This document shows, in pieces, positions 31,141-41,882 of a DNA stretch of 64,000 nt (positions are counted from its first letter, which is position 1; every line of letters starts with the position of its first letter). Source of the stretch: Athripsodes cinereus (Eukaryota; Arthropoda; Insecta; Trichoptera; Leptoceridae). The stretch is from contig OX388314.1 in the NCBI GenBank assembly GCA_947579605.1, forward strand, positions 24,438,000 to 24,501,999. The letters are read 5' to 3'. The notes under the pieces were generated by a model that worked only from the letters and a program-made list of their open reading frames with translations, ran no database searches and was not told where the DNA came from. The position numbers and the translations under genes were made by a program.

Positions 31141-31259
31141 TTTTATATTATGTGTATGTGGTTGAGATGGTCGACTGGTGAGATGCTTATCAAATGTATT
31201 CGCTTCTTGTGATAACGTCCCAGCTACGCCACTCTCAATACTATTGCCACTGTTTTCAC
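31141..31259 (-). CDS. pipe-like gene, putative stem exon
   Basis: A 119-bp minus-strand segment with strong borders: acceptor TTTTTAATCTTGTTACAG and donor AAAA|GTAAGTTTTT. Only one phase is open: two bases complete a split codon, then 39 codons encode ENSGNSIESGVAGTLSQEAN followed by TFDKHLTSRPSQPHTHNIK. It ends in phase 0, exactly what the PAPS-binding exon at 7375 needs. The peptide is hydrophilic and rich in Ser, Thr, His and Asn, as expected for the lumenal stem of a Golgi type II enzyme. Stems are poorly conserved, so homology cannot confirm it. Assignment to this gene rests on strand, phase and splice quality. It could belong to a different gene. Confidence 0.65.
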
Positions 31260-31374
31260 CTGTAACAAGATTAAAAATAATATTAATTCACATATTCGTT
31301 TCAATATAAAATATATATTTTCTATACAAAAGAACTAGAAAAATTAACGAAGTATAATGATGATCATGATGATG

Positions 31375-31510
31375 ATGAAAAGAAGATCGCTGGGAAAAGT
31401 GGATGCAGCAAGCTCAGAACAGAAAAGAGCGAAAGATCATGGGGGAGGTGTGTATCCAAGGATGGACCCCAAATTTCGGAAGTAGTAGAAAGTTTCAGGG
31501 CTTAAAAAAT
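31375..31510 (+). pseudogene. Retrotransposon C-terminal scrap
   Basis: The frame encodes RWEKWMQQAQNRKERKIMGE then VCIQGWTPNFGSSR. The W..W...A..R pattern resembles the extreme C-terminus of L-D-like elements. No tail. Confidence 0.35.
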
Positions 31511-33094
31511 ACACAATGAAAAAATATAAAGGGCAATTGTTTATTTTCACAAGAATTTTGTAAAGCTCAACATCCTTTCATAATTTTAAGCCATCTAGAC
31601 ATTGAAGTTTTTAAAAACAATATTTAATTTAATGCAATTCATTAGCACGAGCATACCATAAATACTTCTACAAAAAGTCACTGAATTGTCTATTGTCTAC
31701 ATAAGTATGTACACATGTTCATCTAACACAAGCGATAAAAACTCCTTGTTCACGATTTTCTCGCATTGTCTAACGGTATCCAAGTACGGGAAATTCTTCT
31801 AAGTATCCTGTTGTATTATACTTACATACTGTACTCACTCTATGTCGTAGCAGTGTTAGTACTAAAACTATAATGATATGTGAAATAGATCCTACACTTA
31901 GGGCCAATCTAGTCATGGTTACAACAACCTATAATACGTATAAGAAGGTAATATGTAAGATATACGTGTTCAGGTAAGTATAGGTACAGGCTGAGTGCCT
32001 GTTTAAGAGATCTTAACTGCTCTCCCACACATTGCCCTTGTAGACATGTCTGCGTTGCATTAGACTAGACAATATTAAGAGCTTTGTACAGTGGACTGCA
32101 GTTTATTTGATTTTACCGACAACTATGTGGAAAGCACTCAGTTCAGGCTCAAAATATGTCACAGGAAGATATTGGATGTCAGGTGCTATGAACAATATCC
32201 CTACTTATTTATACAATTAATGCATAGCGTCAATGGGATCTACAAAGTCACATGCATAATATCTTTTACAGGAAAGGAAAAAAATCTTCAGTCAAGGAAC
32301 TTGTGTTAACTCTTGAGTTAAAAAACATTTTTTTTTATAAAATGAAAGAATTATTTCTCAACATACGAAGATTTTCATCTTCATGAAAGAATAATAAAAT
32401 ATCAACAAGAAGAAATTATTGCTCAAGTGAATAAGACATATCGTTATAGAAGAATTAAAATTCTCAAAACATGAAAACAATATTCACTGAAGCAATAAAA
32501 AATCGCAATCTTATTTAAGAGAACTGATTTTTTACATTCAAGGAAGTATTTCTAACTCAAGACAATATTTTCTTAACTTGTTTGAGATAATGAATTTTCA
32601 TGCATCAAGAGAATAAAATTGATTTGTTTTTTGTGTATATCAAATAATTTTTCAATTTACCTTTGAAAATCTGCATAGGTTAGCAGTCCGAACAATTCTG
32701 TACCGGATTAAATAATTCTTCTGATACCATGATACAGTGGGTACCTACATCAAGTATCCTTGTCCCCTACATGTGTATTGTGAGGCTACGGTGGTCCATA
32801 CTAAGTCGTGATCAGGAAGTATCTTACAAAGACTTTCATGTAGAACTCACAATGTGTAAAACTTACAGCATGTAGGTACCTACCATAGAGCTTTCAAAGC
32901 TTATAACATTGAACTTTCAAAGTAACTAATGTTACGTTTGTTGAATTTAATGGTGCTTTAAGAAGAAAAGCTATTATACGCGGACAAGCTTTAAGGAGAG
33001 AATTAAACTTGCTGCAGCCAAACGTACATTTAATTACATAATAAATTTAATGCACATTGAGTTCTTATTTCTAGAGATTTTAAAATTACTATTT
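31511..33094. other. Intron or flank, no feature recognised
   Basis: AT-rich. An anomalous A/T-poor-complexity patch at 32.31-32.64 kb has no coding sense. Confidence 0.4.
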
Positions 33095-33330
33095 TACCAT
33101 CACGGTATATCCCACAAAAAGGATAGTCAGCGTATTGGCTGCATGTAATAAACATATAGATTGTCCTTTTCGTGCCAAAAAATAAGACATTCAGGATGGG
33201 TGGCATGTCTCATAGATTTGAATTGTCTTATAAGTGAGAGGTGGTTTTACGAGCACCTTTTACAGGACACTCGAAAATTTATAGAAAAGAGTGAGAGACC
33301 CATTCTTTACAGGAAATTCCACGAAACTTA
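33095..33330 (-). mobile_element. S1 SINE, full length, diverged
   Basis: Plus strand ACCATCACGGTATATCCCAC, ACATTCAGGATGGGTGGCAT, ACCTTTTACAGGACACTCGA and the head to TTCCACGAAA. All S1 segments are present. Confidence 0.8.
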
Positions 33331-33509
33331 ATAATATGAAGAATAAAAACTAGAATGAAATAAGCCTTTCTGCGTTCGTATGTAGTAGTGGAAGTGATTT
33401 CTAAGCTTTTCAGAAGAAAAGTATTTTGAAGCAAATTACCACTCCACCAACTTTAAAATTGAAGGTGGAAAGAACATTTGACAAAAATGAATCAAATGAT
33501 ATAAATGAA

Positions 33510-33640
33510 ATATTAGAGAATGGTCAGGAATCCAGAAAGTGAAGGATACGTTCCAGCTAGCATTGAATAGGAAGGCCTACGCCAGATTGATAGCCAACAT
33601 TTGGGGGGACCTAATATGGCACTCAAAGAAGTTAATCAAG
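33510..33640 (+). pseudogene. L-C retrotransposon 3' end, diverged
   Basis: EWSGIQKVKDTFQLALNRKA then YARLIANIWGDLIWHSKK, aligned with EWTGMRDVEELFRAVQNRK ... ANVGGT of L-C. The usual stop after GGT is read through. Confidence 0.65.
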
Positions 33641-33674
33641 AAAGTCATAAAACAAAAACGAAAACCAAAAAAAA

Positions 33675-33772
33675 CTCCTCTTTCACGGCACAAGCTTTTA
33701 GATTACTGTGAAATCTGTATAAGGTTGTATTTGGGTTCATAACAAAAACCCAGATACATCTTAAAAAAAACT
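33675..33772 (+). mobile_element. S2 SINE body and tail
   Basis: TCTTTCACGGCACAAGCTTT, TAGATTACTGTGAAATCTGT and CCCAGATACATCTTAAAAAA. The tRNA-like head is absent; it follows directly on the L-C fragment. Confidence 0.75.
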
Positions 33773-34361
33773 TTGAAACAGAATAATATGTGGTTTTTTT
33801 CAGTCTGAATTATACAAAGTGTGGATGGTTAATTAACATTTTTCAATATGAGTTATCTTGTCAAAATATTAGTATTAAAATCCCGTAACTTGATGTAGGT
33901 AATGTCAAAAACACGTTGCAAGTACATTTTTAAATATTTATATTTATAAAAATATGCAAAATCACAGTTCCAAAAATACCAATTTTCAAACATCAAAGGT
34001 AAGAAAAACGTTGTACGTAATAGTATGTCGAAATAAACCGATGTAACATAGGCCGTTCATTCGTTGATAGTTCGTTATTCGTCGGCCTTTTACATAGTAA
34101 CAACTGTCATATTATTGCAGCGAGATGTCAAGTTCAAAGCCGCACTCTGATGTACAGCCAAGAAGTTTAAGAGTTGTACACCTTAAGGTTTTATATCCCA
34201 TACAATTTTATTATAATATAAAAGAGAATGTTTTCGTAGAAAAGTATTAAGTGTAAACGAAGGATTTCTTTTATGATTTCATAATTATTTACCAGTTTAT
34301 ACGAAAACAAAACAATATTTCATAGAATTAACATAATACCTATTATAATTTACTATTTACT
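33773..34361. other. No feature recognised
   Basis: AT-rich and unassigned. Confidence 0.4.
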
Positions 34362-34405
34362 CACGCTGTATCCCAAGAAGGGTAGCCAAAGAGGATAATT
34401 CTTTC
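34362..34405 (-). pseudogene. L-A extreme 3' end
   Basis: Plus strand TACTCACGCTGTATCCCAAG then AAGGGTAGCCAAAGAGGA: the last ~40 bp of L-A in antisense. Confidence 0.55.
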
Positions 34406-34732
34406 GCGTTACACCACACAATATTTTTTTAAATAACAAAACAATTTTCGGTTATTTTCACGATATTTTTATTAAAACGAACTCATATTTTTTTACAAAC
34501 TCGAATACACCCTAAAACCCTCATTGAAAGTAATTAACTTTCGTCTTAAAGGTGGAGTAGGAAGACAATTATTTAATAATTATACTCTAATTACAATTAC
34601 TGTATACAGAACGTAAAATGTTTCAGCACAATTGTAATTTCTTCCAGACAATCAGTGCTGTTGAGACATTATGCGATCACATCGTAAACATTGGATACGA
34701 AACATTATGGACATAATTGAAAACTTCATGAT
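34406..34732. other. No feature recognised
   Basis: AT-rich and unassigned. Confidence 0.4.
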
Positions 34733-34805
34733 CTACTACTACTATGTATACCATCAAGGCATATCTAACAGGAGGGGTAGCCAGCAGATCAGCTGCAAGT
34801 GATAC
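34733..34805 (-). mobile_element. S1 SINE, 5'-truncated
   Basis: Plus strand (CTA)n, ATACCATCAAGGCATATCTA, then GGGGTAGCCAGCAGATCAGC. Only the last ~70 bp is present, with an intact tail. Confidence 0.7.
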
Positions 34806-35084
34806 TTTTTCATGTATTATTTTAGTCCATTATATTTTCATTTCAAACTATAGGTATGGATATTTTTGTCTCCAGTAGTACACGATAGTGGAGTTGATTG
34901 CGTTGTGAAGCGTGCATCGCTGCACTTATAAACATATATTAATAATAATAATAATGTTTGTATATATAAATGTATATAACAAAGAACGGCCGAACTGCCT
35001 TGATGTTTTGACATTAGGGTAACCATGATAAATAAAAAATTGATGATTATTATGTAATAAATGATTAAAAAATCATCTACTATA
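34806..35084. other. No feature recognised
   Basis: AT-rich, with a short (AAT)n run at 34941-34955. Confidence 0.4.
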
Positions 35085-35326
35085 CTACTACTACTACTCA
35101 ATCACGTCATTTACCACAAGTGGGGTAGCCAGCAGATCAGCTGCATATAATAAACATGGAAGGCATCCTCTACGTGCCAACAAAAAAATAAAACATTCAG
35201 GATGGGTGACAAACCTCATCGCTGAAGTTAAGATGTAAAATATGTTAACTTTTTCGAATAGCTGCTTTTTACAGTACTAATAACGGAAAAGAATGGGAGA
35301 TTGATTCTTCACCGGGTGCTCCACAG
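35085..35326 (-). mobile_element. S1 SINE, full length
   Basis: Plus strand (CTA)n at 35085-35100, then CACAAGTGGGGTAGCCAGCA, ACATTCAGGATGGGTGACAA and the head to GGGTGCTCCACAG. Its head forms the first unit of the adjoining tandem array. Confidence 0.8.
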
Positions 35327-35608
35327 TAAAATATGTTAAAAACTTTTTCGAATAGCTGCTTTTTACAGTACTAATAACGGAAAAGAATGGGAGACTGATT
35401 CTTCACCGGGTGCTCCACAGTAAAATATGTTAAAAACTTTTTCGAATAGCTGCTTTTTACAGTACTAATAACGGAAAAGAATGGGAGATTGATTCTTCAC
35501 CGGGTGCTCCACAGTAAAATATGTTAAAAACTTTTTCGAATAGCTGCTTTTTACAGTACTAATAACGGAAAAGAATGGGAGACTGATTCTTCACCGGGTG
35601 CTCCACAG
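35236..35608. repeat. Tandem array of S1 heads, 94-bp unit, 4 copies
   Basis: The unit end CCACAG recurs at 35321, 35415, 35509 and 35603, exactly 94 bp apart. Each unit holds CTTTTTCGAATAGCTGCTTT, CAGTACTAATAACGGAAAAG and TTCTTCACCGGGTGCTCCAC, i.e. the 5' portion of S1. Unit 1 lacks an AAA that units 2-4 have. One site alternates T, C, T, C along the array, so the last two units look like a copy of a two-unit block. The units are otherwise identical, so expansion is recent. Confidence 0.92.
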
Positions 35609-35883
35609 TAAAATAATTCACCATATGAAAATAATTTTTGTTTCATCATGTGTCGTGTTTATGCATGTGGTCGTTGCATATGCAAAAAGGGGTACTTGAA
35701 TTTATAAATGTTTTTACATTTCTAGAATAAACTGCTTATAATGACACCATAACCATTTTATAAAGTGATTCTTAGTATTAAATATTCAAATTCAATACTT
35801 AAAGAATAATATCACATACCAATAAAAAGTCCAAACAACAATTTTAATGCCCTAATGAACAGTTTTTAAAGACTATGCCTAAA
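35609..35883. other. No feature recognised
   Basis: AT-rich and unassigned. Confidence 0.4.
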
Positions 35884-36208
35884 TTATTATTATTATTACT
35901 GACAAAGGGACGATTCTTACAGGGATCATTACAGCAGAAGGCCAATGCGATCCCAGAAGACAACCAACAATATCTAGAAAACAACACAACAATTACAACA
36001 CATTCTCAATTTTCCTGACAAACTCCGCATACGTCACGCCAAATATATTGATGTATCTAGCCAGACCGTTAAATATTCGAATAGCCCATCTTATTGGGGA
36101 CTTTGCCAACATGTTTGTTCTTCTTTGAGGCTGATAAAAAAAATCGAGATGCCGAGAACGTCCATATGCAATAAAAATGTACGCACATACCTCATTTTGA
36201 ATATGCAA
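35884..36208 (-). pseudogene. L-H non-LTR retrotransposon C-terminus
   Basis: The minus strand encodes FFYQPQRRTNMLAKSPIRWA, then IRIFNGLARYINIFGVTYAE and FVRKIENVL with a stop at about 35993. It matches the C-terminal RxxxL..S.....IFN.L...IDIF tail of CR1/Jockey-like reverse transcriptases. It continues into a 3' untranslated part with GGGATCGCATTGGCCTTCTG and an (AAT)n tail at 35884-35897. Confidence 0.7.
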
Positions 36209-36669
36209 TGACGATGTAATAATAGTTACAAAATAGTGTGGTTACATTTTTTAATCAATGCTATTATGTATCTATACAATATCATAGTACCTACAATAGT
36301 ATGATCTGGATGAAATGTAGGTACTGGTGCTGTGTTGTCTAGTACTTGTCGAGTGTACCTAAGAGTGGTTTAATGTTCCATCCACAACTGATATCTAACA
36401 GCTAGCACTATATACGCGCATAGTAACAATAATATGTAATGAGAGGTCGGAACTTGAACCGTGTACCTTGCACTTGAAAGAACAATATGATTACCTTTGC
36501 ACTTTAATAACTCCAGTTCATTCAATGCAATTTACTCTATGAGTAATAGGTACAACATTTTTGATCAAAATTACTCATCTTAACAATAAACGAATGCAGG
36601 TAACCTCATAACAATACATATTAGCATATGCCTAGAAATACGAAAATAGTCTTTGGATGTTTTTGCTGA
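36209..36669. other. No gene recognised
   Basis: AT-rich. GGTCGGAACTTGAACCGTGT at 36446 resembles an inverted B box (tRNA-like scrap) but cannot be assigned. Confidence 0.35.
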
Positions 36670-36752
36670 ACATTTTATATGGTTGACATGGAGAGTACAT
36701 CTTGTATGTTTATTGCATGCGGCTGTGTGGGTGGGATGTGTAGTATAGTAGA
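36670..36752 (+). mobile_element. S1 SINE 3' fragment
   Basis: GACATGGAGAGTACATCTTG, TATGTTTATTGCATGCGGCT, then GTGGGATGTGTAGTATAGTA. Paired tail to tail with the next fragment. Confidence 0.6.
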
Positions 36753-36764
36753 TTTATTCTTCTT

Positions 36765-36830
36765 ACTATACTATACCACACCGTCACGGCATATCCCACT
36801 TGTGGGTTAGCTAGCAGATCAAATTACTTT
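36765..36830 (-). mobile_element. S1 SINE 3' fragment
   Basis: Plus strand ATACCACACCGTCACGGCAT then ATCCCACTTGTGGGTTAGCT. Only the last ~65 bp of S1. Confidence 0.65.
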
Positions 36831-36835
36831 ATTAA

Positions 36836-37245
36836 TTTTGAATCTTGCTTAAAGAGTATTCTACAATGCACTTCTGTGGCTTTAGTCAAAACACATTTTA
36901 GCGTTATTTAGTCGTTCGACTATAGACGACTTTGCGAGGAAGTATCAATTCCGCAGATAAAAAAATACACGAGGCATTGTGTATTTTAGCTACAAAAATT
37001 GATACTATCTCGCAGTCGTCTACAGTCAAACGATTAGATAACGCGAAAATGTGTTTTGACTACAGCTGTTGTCACTTGATTGTATATATGTAGATCGAGA
37101 CCGATTTTAGCAAACCGAGATCGCGATTTATATATTATACAATCAAGTAACCAGAGTGCATTAAATTGTAAAATACCCGTTTAAAAATATTCAAAATATC
37201 TCGAAACTGTTACATAGTTAATCCTTAAAAAATAGATGATACTCT
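36836..37245. mobile_element. Hairpin element FB1, copy 2
   Basis: Shares its left end (TTTTGAATCTTGCTTAAAGA, GTATTCTACAATGCACTTCT) and right end (AACTGTTACATAGTTAATCC, then GATGATACT) with the 49.5-kb copy. Inside, TCACTTGATTGTATATAT and its complement ATATTATACAATCAAGTAA flank a short centre. A palindromic M2 MITE has landed in the left arm. Confidence 0.7.
36876..37070. mobile_element. Palindromic MITE M2, inside FB1
   Basis: Ends GTCAAAACACATTTTAGCGT and its mirror ACGCGAAAATGTGTTTTGAC at 36885-37060, with similarity running a few bases further out to GGCTTTA and TACAGC. Flanks are compatible with either a TA or a TGT duplication. Confidence 0.75.
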
Positions 37246-37789
37246 ATTTATATTTCAAATAATTTACTTATGTGCAATGAATGTGGTTTAAATTCTTCAT
37301 AGGTAGCTATTTATATGTCAAAACTTACGGGAAATGTCGTGATAATCGTTACAAATAAACCGATATTAAGATAAATAATAGTAATAAATAATAGTTGTAG
37401 GTACTTATTACATATGCGTGCGTGAGGTATTACGAGTATAACTATGTAACTATAGGAGGTTATTTTGTAATACAAAACCACTTTTTATGACATTGTTCCC
37501 ACATTGCAGAAATTGTACTTACATTACCTACTATAACATTGCATAGCAAACTAAACCTACTAATGTATTGTCGATATACCAAGCTCTTTTTATCGTACAT
37601 ATTGTAGGTATTATTTATTATGGTTTAAACGGTAACGACGTTTCTAAGAAAATAACATATCATAAAGTATCACGTACTTTATTGTATTATATAATATTGT
37701 ATGTCTATCATTACATGTATCGTAGCAGGTGATCCAAAACAAATGACATTTTAATAATTTTAGTACGATACTTAGGATTTATTTAAAGA
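37246..37789. other. No feature recognised
   Basis: AT-rich with several TAGGTA tracts. Unassigned. Confidence 0.4.
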
Positions 37790-37985
37790 ATGAAGACCAC
37801 AGCGAACTTTGATGTCTTTAAGAGGGAATTGAAGAAGTTTGTGATTAGCGAGCGATGTAATTTAATTCAAATAAGTGATAAAGTGATCAAGTAGAGTATA
37901 CCAAATTAGGACACTGTAGCTTGACCCCTTATACCAGGAGAAATTCTAATTGGGGCAATGCTTATGGTTTATTATTATGTTGTAG
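37790..37985 (+). pseudogene. L-K retrotransposon C-terminal scrap
   Basis: The frame encodes TANFDVFKRELKKFVISERC then NLIQISDKVIK and a stop. The SFKxxLKxxL pattern occurs at the very C-terminus of many CR1/Jockey-type polymerases. Weak but not random-looking. Confidence 0.4.
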
Positions 37986-38335
37986 TTGATTGTTTACATT
38001 TTATGTACCTATTATTATTATAGTATGTATTTTATTTATTTATTACAGTAACAACTTATTCATATTAATTATAAAAAAAATAGACTTAATTAAAAATCTT
38101 ACTGTGTATTAGAAAAATCGCCCTGTCAAGTCCTAGAACAAGTGAATCCGATTCGTATATCTTTTAAATGATTTAATTTTTTTTTTAATTATTCATATTC
38201 TTAAATGTATATTGGTTATAACATTGATCATAACAAAGTATCATAAAAGTTTCAGTTATACAATTCAATACACTGAGGGGGAGTTAACTGGTAGAATTTA
38301 GTAAAATTAATATTGTGCTTAGATTATTGCAGCTG
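37986..38335. other. No gene; L-F scrap
   Basis: ATTCAATACACTGAGGGGGA at 38261-38280 is an antisense relic of the L-F end. The rest is AT-rich. Confidence 0.35.
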
Positions 38336-38508
38336 AAGAAGAAGCTAGAAGAAGAGTGGGAAGAACACAGGCTAGATGGTCAGACAACATAAGACGAATA
38401 GTGAGACTTGGTTGGATGCAATGTGCTCAGGATAGAGACTTGTGGAAGATCAAGAAGGACACCTTTGTCCAGAAATGTATTCAAAATGGCTGATGATGAT
38501 AGATTTTA
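38336..38508 (+). pseudogene. L-D non-LTR retrotransposon 3' end
   Basis: Encodes EEARRRVGRTQARWSDNIRR, IVRLGWMQCAQDRDLWKIKK and DTFVQKCIQNG, then a stop in a TGATGATGAT tail. This is the last ~55 codons of an RTE/CR1-like polyprotein. Open throughout. Confidence 0.75.
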
Positions 38509-38891
38509 AATTTATTTTATATCATCCATTATATTTATGTTACATAAACTATTAATAGTTGCATTAATTGTATCGGCATTTACTTTGTAACACTTCATTT
38601 TAAATTATCAACAAAAATAATAAATATTTATTTTATTTGATAATTTATTAATAGTTGCTTCAGTAATATTGTTGGTTTTTCCTGATTTATCTAAGTTTTT
38701 TTTACAATAAATAAGTAGAAATGAATGAGGAAGAAGAAAACAAGAAATGCAAGGTTATTTTCATTGAAAAAGATCTAAACTTGTTTTTGTTTGTGTACAA
38801 CATGCAGTTGTGGAATTAATAAGTTTATGGAAATTTGTGATTACTTGTTTGTAGTGTGACTTAGAATTTCATTTGTTCCAGATGTACCGTA
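38509..38891. other. No feature recognised
   Basis: AT-rich and unassigned. Confidence 0.4.
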
Positions 38892-38965
38892 ATACACAAT
38901 ACCTTTACAGCATATTACAAAAGTGGGGTAGTCAATTGATTAATTGCGTGTAATAAACATTCCAA
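38892..38965 (-). mobile_element. S1 SINE 3' fragment
   Basis: Plus strand ATACCTTTACAGCATATTAC, AAAAGTGGGGTAGTCAATTG and GTGTAATAAACATTCC. Confidence 0.6.
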
Positions 38966-39069
38966 AAGTACCAAGTAATAAATTTATCTGTCAAAATAAT
39001 CAATTTGTCGGTTATTTCGTCCACAAAATTTCAGCAAACGCCTTGGACATTCTGCACTAGATCTTTTAC

Positions 39070-39190
39070 AGTGCACCATTACAATGACATCAGAGAGTCA
39101 GGAATGTTCTGGGAGAAGTTGACTCGATTGGCTAAAAGATACTCTGAATAGAGAAGAGCTGTGCTTCTGGGAGGAGAATCAAAGAGAAAT
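39070..39190 (+). pseudogene. L-G fragment, degraded
   Basis: CACCATTACAATGACATCAG, GGAATGTTCTGGGAGAAGTT and ACTCGATTGGCTAAAAGATA follow the L-G end at 56.7 kb. The frame is broken. Confidence 0.65.
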
Positions 39191-39309
39191 TGGATTCGAT
39201 TGGATCTATTAATACCAATTATGAAATAATTAATTAATCGTTTTATCAGAATGGTTTAGTTTCGATTATTTTCAAATCGCTTTTGTTTATATGGATACTA
39301 ATACTTCTA

Positions 39310-39535
39310 TAGCATCTTTTCCATAAGTTTTCAAGTGTCTTGTAAAAGACAGGCGTTCGAAAAAATTAAGACATTTCACATCTAAAATTAAGCGATGAGG
39401 TTTGCCACCCATTCTGAAGTTCTTAATTTTTGTTGACACAGAGAGTACAGCTTACATTTTGATTGCATGCAGCTGATCTGCTGGTTACCCCACTTGTGAG
39501 ATATGCCGTGATGTAGTAATAATATAGTAATAAAT
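39310..39535 (+). mobile_element. S1 SINE, head slightly truncated
   Basis: TTTTCCATAAGTTTTCAAGT, GATGAGGTTTGCCACCCATT and GGTTACCCCACTTGTGAGAT, then GATGTAGTAATAATATAGTA. Confidence 0.75.
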
Positions 39536-41215
39536 ATAAAATAACAAAGATAACCCTTGAATATTTAATATAGCTCGCTAATTGATAAATGTTTACTATA
39601 AGTGAAAATGTTATAATACATTGTTCTAATTTATTGCAATAATTATAAATATTAATAATATGTATGAACGCTATTCATTCATAATACTGTAAAGGCAAAA
39701 AACGCATCAACAATAATAATATCCATTACTTTAGACTGACATTGTTTTGACATAATATCTCATAATTGTGTGAAAAAATATCGCATTGTGTATTATTACG
39801 TGAGTGATTTACGTATATTTATGTTTGGATATTATAAATTATTTAGATATGTCTTATACAAGTACTCGCATGATGAATTATATAGTAGGTGTAAGAAAAT
39901 AATCACTGATATTTTTAAATCGACTTTTATTATTCATTTTATTTTAAATTTATTTATCAATATATCAGAGGTGTGAACAACACAAAAATTAAACCAAAAT
40001 TCTCATTCACAACACAGTTGGGGGCAAGAAAAGAATAAAAATTAACGAAAAATAAAAAAATATAAATAGGAATCAAATTATAACATTATTCAAATCAAAT
40101 AATTCTATTATGGAAGAAAAATCAAAATACTGGAGTTTCGGTTATAGAATGTCAATAAAAAAATTATAAATGTGTCAAGAATATTAAATTGTAATATGGT
40201 AAGGAGATGTCAAGTAGTTAAAACAGAAAAATATTTAAATTTATGAGGAATATAATAAATAATATTTTGAAATGTCTAAAGAATTATTCTTGGTTTAACA
40301 GATTATAATGACCATTTTGGTATTTTTTTTTAATTTTCTGCTGCCAATAAGGCAGTAGGATAATCAAAAGTTGAAAGAACAAGAGTTAAAAACACCAACA
40401 CAGGTTAAAAAGAGCTTTTAAAGTCTAAATAACTATACTATTGTGCTTATTTGTGCTATTGCTTCGGGATAGACCTAAATATCTGACTTTGAAAACTGAA
40501 TTTAAGTGCATAAAAACTCCTAAAATCTAGAAATAGTAATATTTTGTGACACTCAAATAAATCTACATTTTAAAAACATTCTCATATTTTACAATAATAT
40601 AAAATAACAAAAATAACGTTTTGTATTTACTATGTACAATTGTTACCTACTGTGAAAAATAAGTGACTGCTACAAAACGAAAAGTACAACACTGCTATTG
40701 CTATTATTATCATTCGCTTTAGTTACAAATCAAGTGAAAAGAACGGCTACCGATATCTACTGTATCAACACTATGGTAAGTAATGATGATATTATAATAT
40801 TATTCACTACTTTCACAGTGTTAGCTAGCAGATACCTGTTATTTATTATAATAATTCATTCATTCTAAAAAGTTAATACTAATAAGTCACAGTGATGATA
40901 CATTCTTTTTGCAATATTTACTGCTCTTTTCTGCAGTTATTTTGATAGTATAATATGCTAGTTACCTTACATATTTAATCAATATCAATTGTTAAACTCT
41001 TTATAAGAACTCTAAATATTGTTATACATATTAATAAACCTAGCAATGCATTTTATTCAATGAGTTAGTGCATATAACAGTGAATGTACTAGATACAAAT
41101 CAAATATTTTTATAAATAACCATAATATGGGGTCAAATATTATGTAAATTTATATCATATAAAATGATCTAGGGTTTGTGTGTTCACATCGAGAAAAGAT
41201 TTTTGACATATTTTG
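39536..41215. other. No feature recognised over 1.7 kb
   Basis: Low-complexity, AT-rich DNA. The short frames are chance. No repeats I can match. Confidence 0.45.
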
Positions 41216-41384
41216 ATATTAACACAAAACACTGTTAACTTTTCACTATTGATTTTATTAAACTCGAATACCTACTTTCGTCATGCTAACGTAACGAAAG
41301 AACTCGAGATTGATAAAATAATTTTTATTTTTTGTTAAATTTTAAATAAAAAATATTGAAATTAATAGCGTTTTGTGTTAATAT
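41216..41384. mobile_element. Short palindromic MITE (family M4)
   Basis: Ends ATATTAACACAAAACACTGT and, mirrored, ATATTAACACAAAACGCTAT. Inner inverted pair ACTCGAATACCTACTTTCGT / ACGTAACGAAAGAACTCGAG. 169 bp, no coding. One copy only. Confidence 0.65.
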
Positions 41385-41404
41385 TAAATATGCTCCCATT
41401 AAAG

Positions 41405-41614
41405 ACTTATAAAGACAATTGTTAATGCCATAACAATACCTAAATACGAGGATATCATTGGGTTTGTGAGAGAGAATTTTGAAGCTCTCGGTATGTCACG
41501 TGACAGTTTAATTGGAAAAAGCATACCTATCTCACAAAAAGGATGTATTGAGGGTTTAGATCCCGTTAAGGGGACTACCAAAAAGGTCATGTTATCTTTT
41601 CTAAGCACTGAATA
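41405..41614 (+). CDS. Unassigned open frame without ATG at its start
   Basis: Open from just after a TAA for about 70 codons: LIKTIVNAITIPKYEDIIGF, VRENFEALGMSRDSLIGKSI, PISQKGCIEGLDPVKGTTKK, VMLSFLSTE, stop. The composition looks like a folded soluble protein, and an internal ATG gives only 40 residues. CTCCCATTAA at 41394-41403 and TTAAATGGGAG at 41675-41685 bracket it as a small inverted repeat, so it may be a fossil transposon fragment or an exon. I do not recognise the family. The minus strand is also open here, so the frame could be chance. Confidence 0.3.
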
Positions 41615-41882
41615 AAAATTTAAGCTTGTTCATGTGCTTGTGGAAAATTAATAATAGACAAAACTATTTACAGAATTAAATGGGAGTACGATTGCATTCT
41701 AAATATCATTATAACAATTATTTTAAAGCGTAAGATGATACGATATTCATATTTCTACAAATGCACACGATATCTGTTAATAGAAAATAACATTATCTTC
41801 ATCAGAGATACTCGTAGACACATACATAAAGGAATGATACATTACCTAATCTCACTAACAGTTGGCAAGTAATAATACTTAC

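Noticed and set aside
19676..35608. CRISPR array or bacterial element
   Set aside because: The tandem arrays have no spacers of unique sequence, and the DNA is clearly from a eukaryote with spliced genes and retrotransposons.
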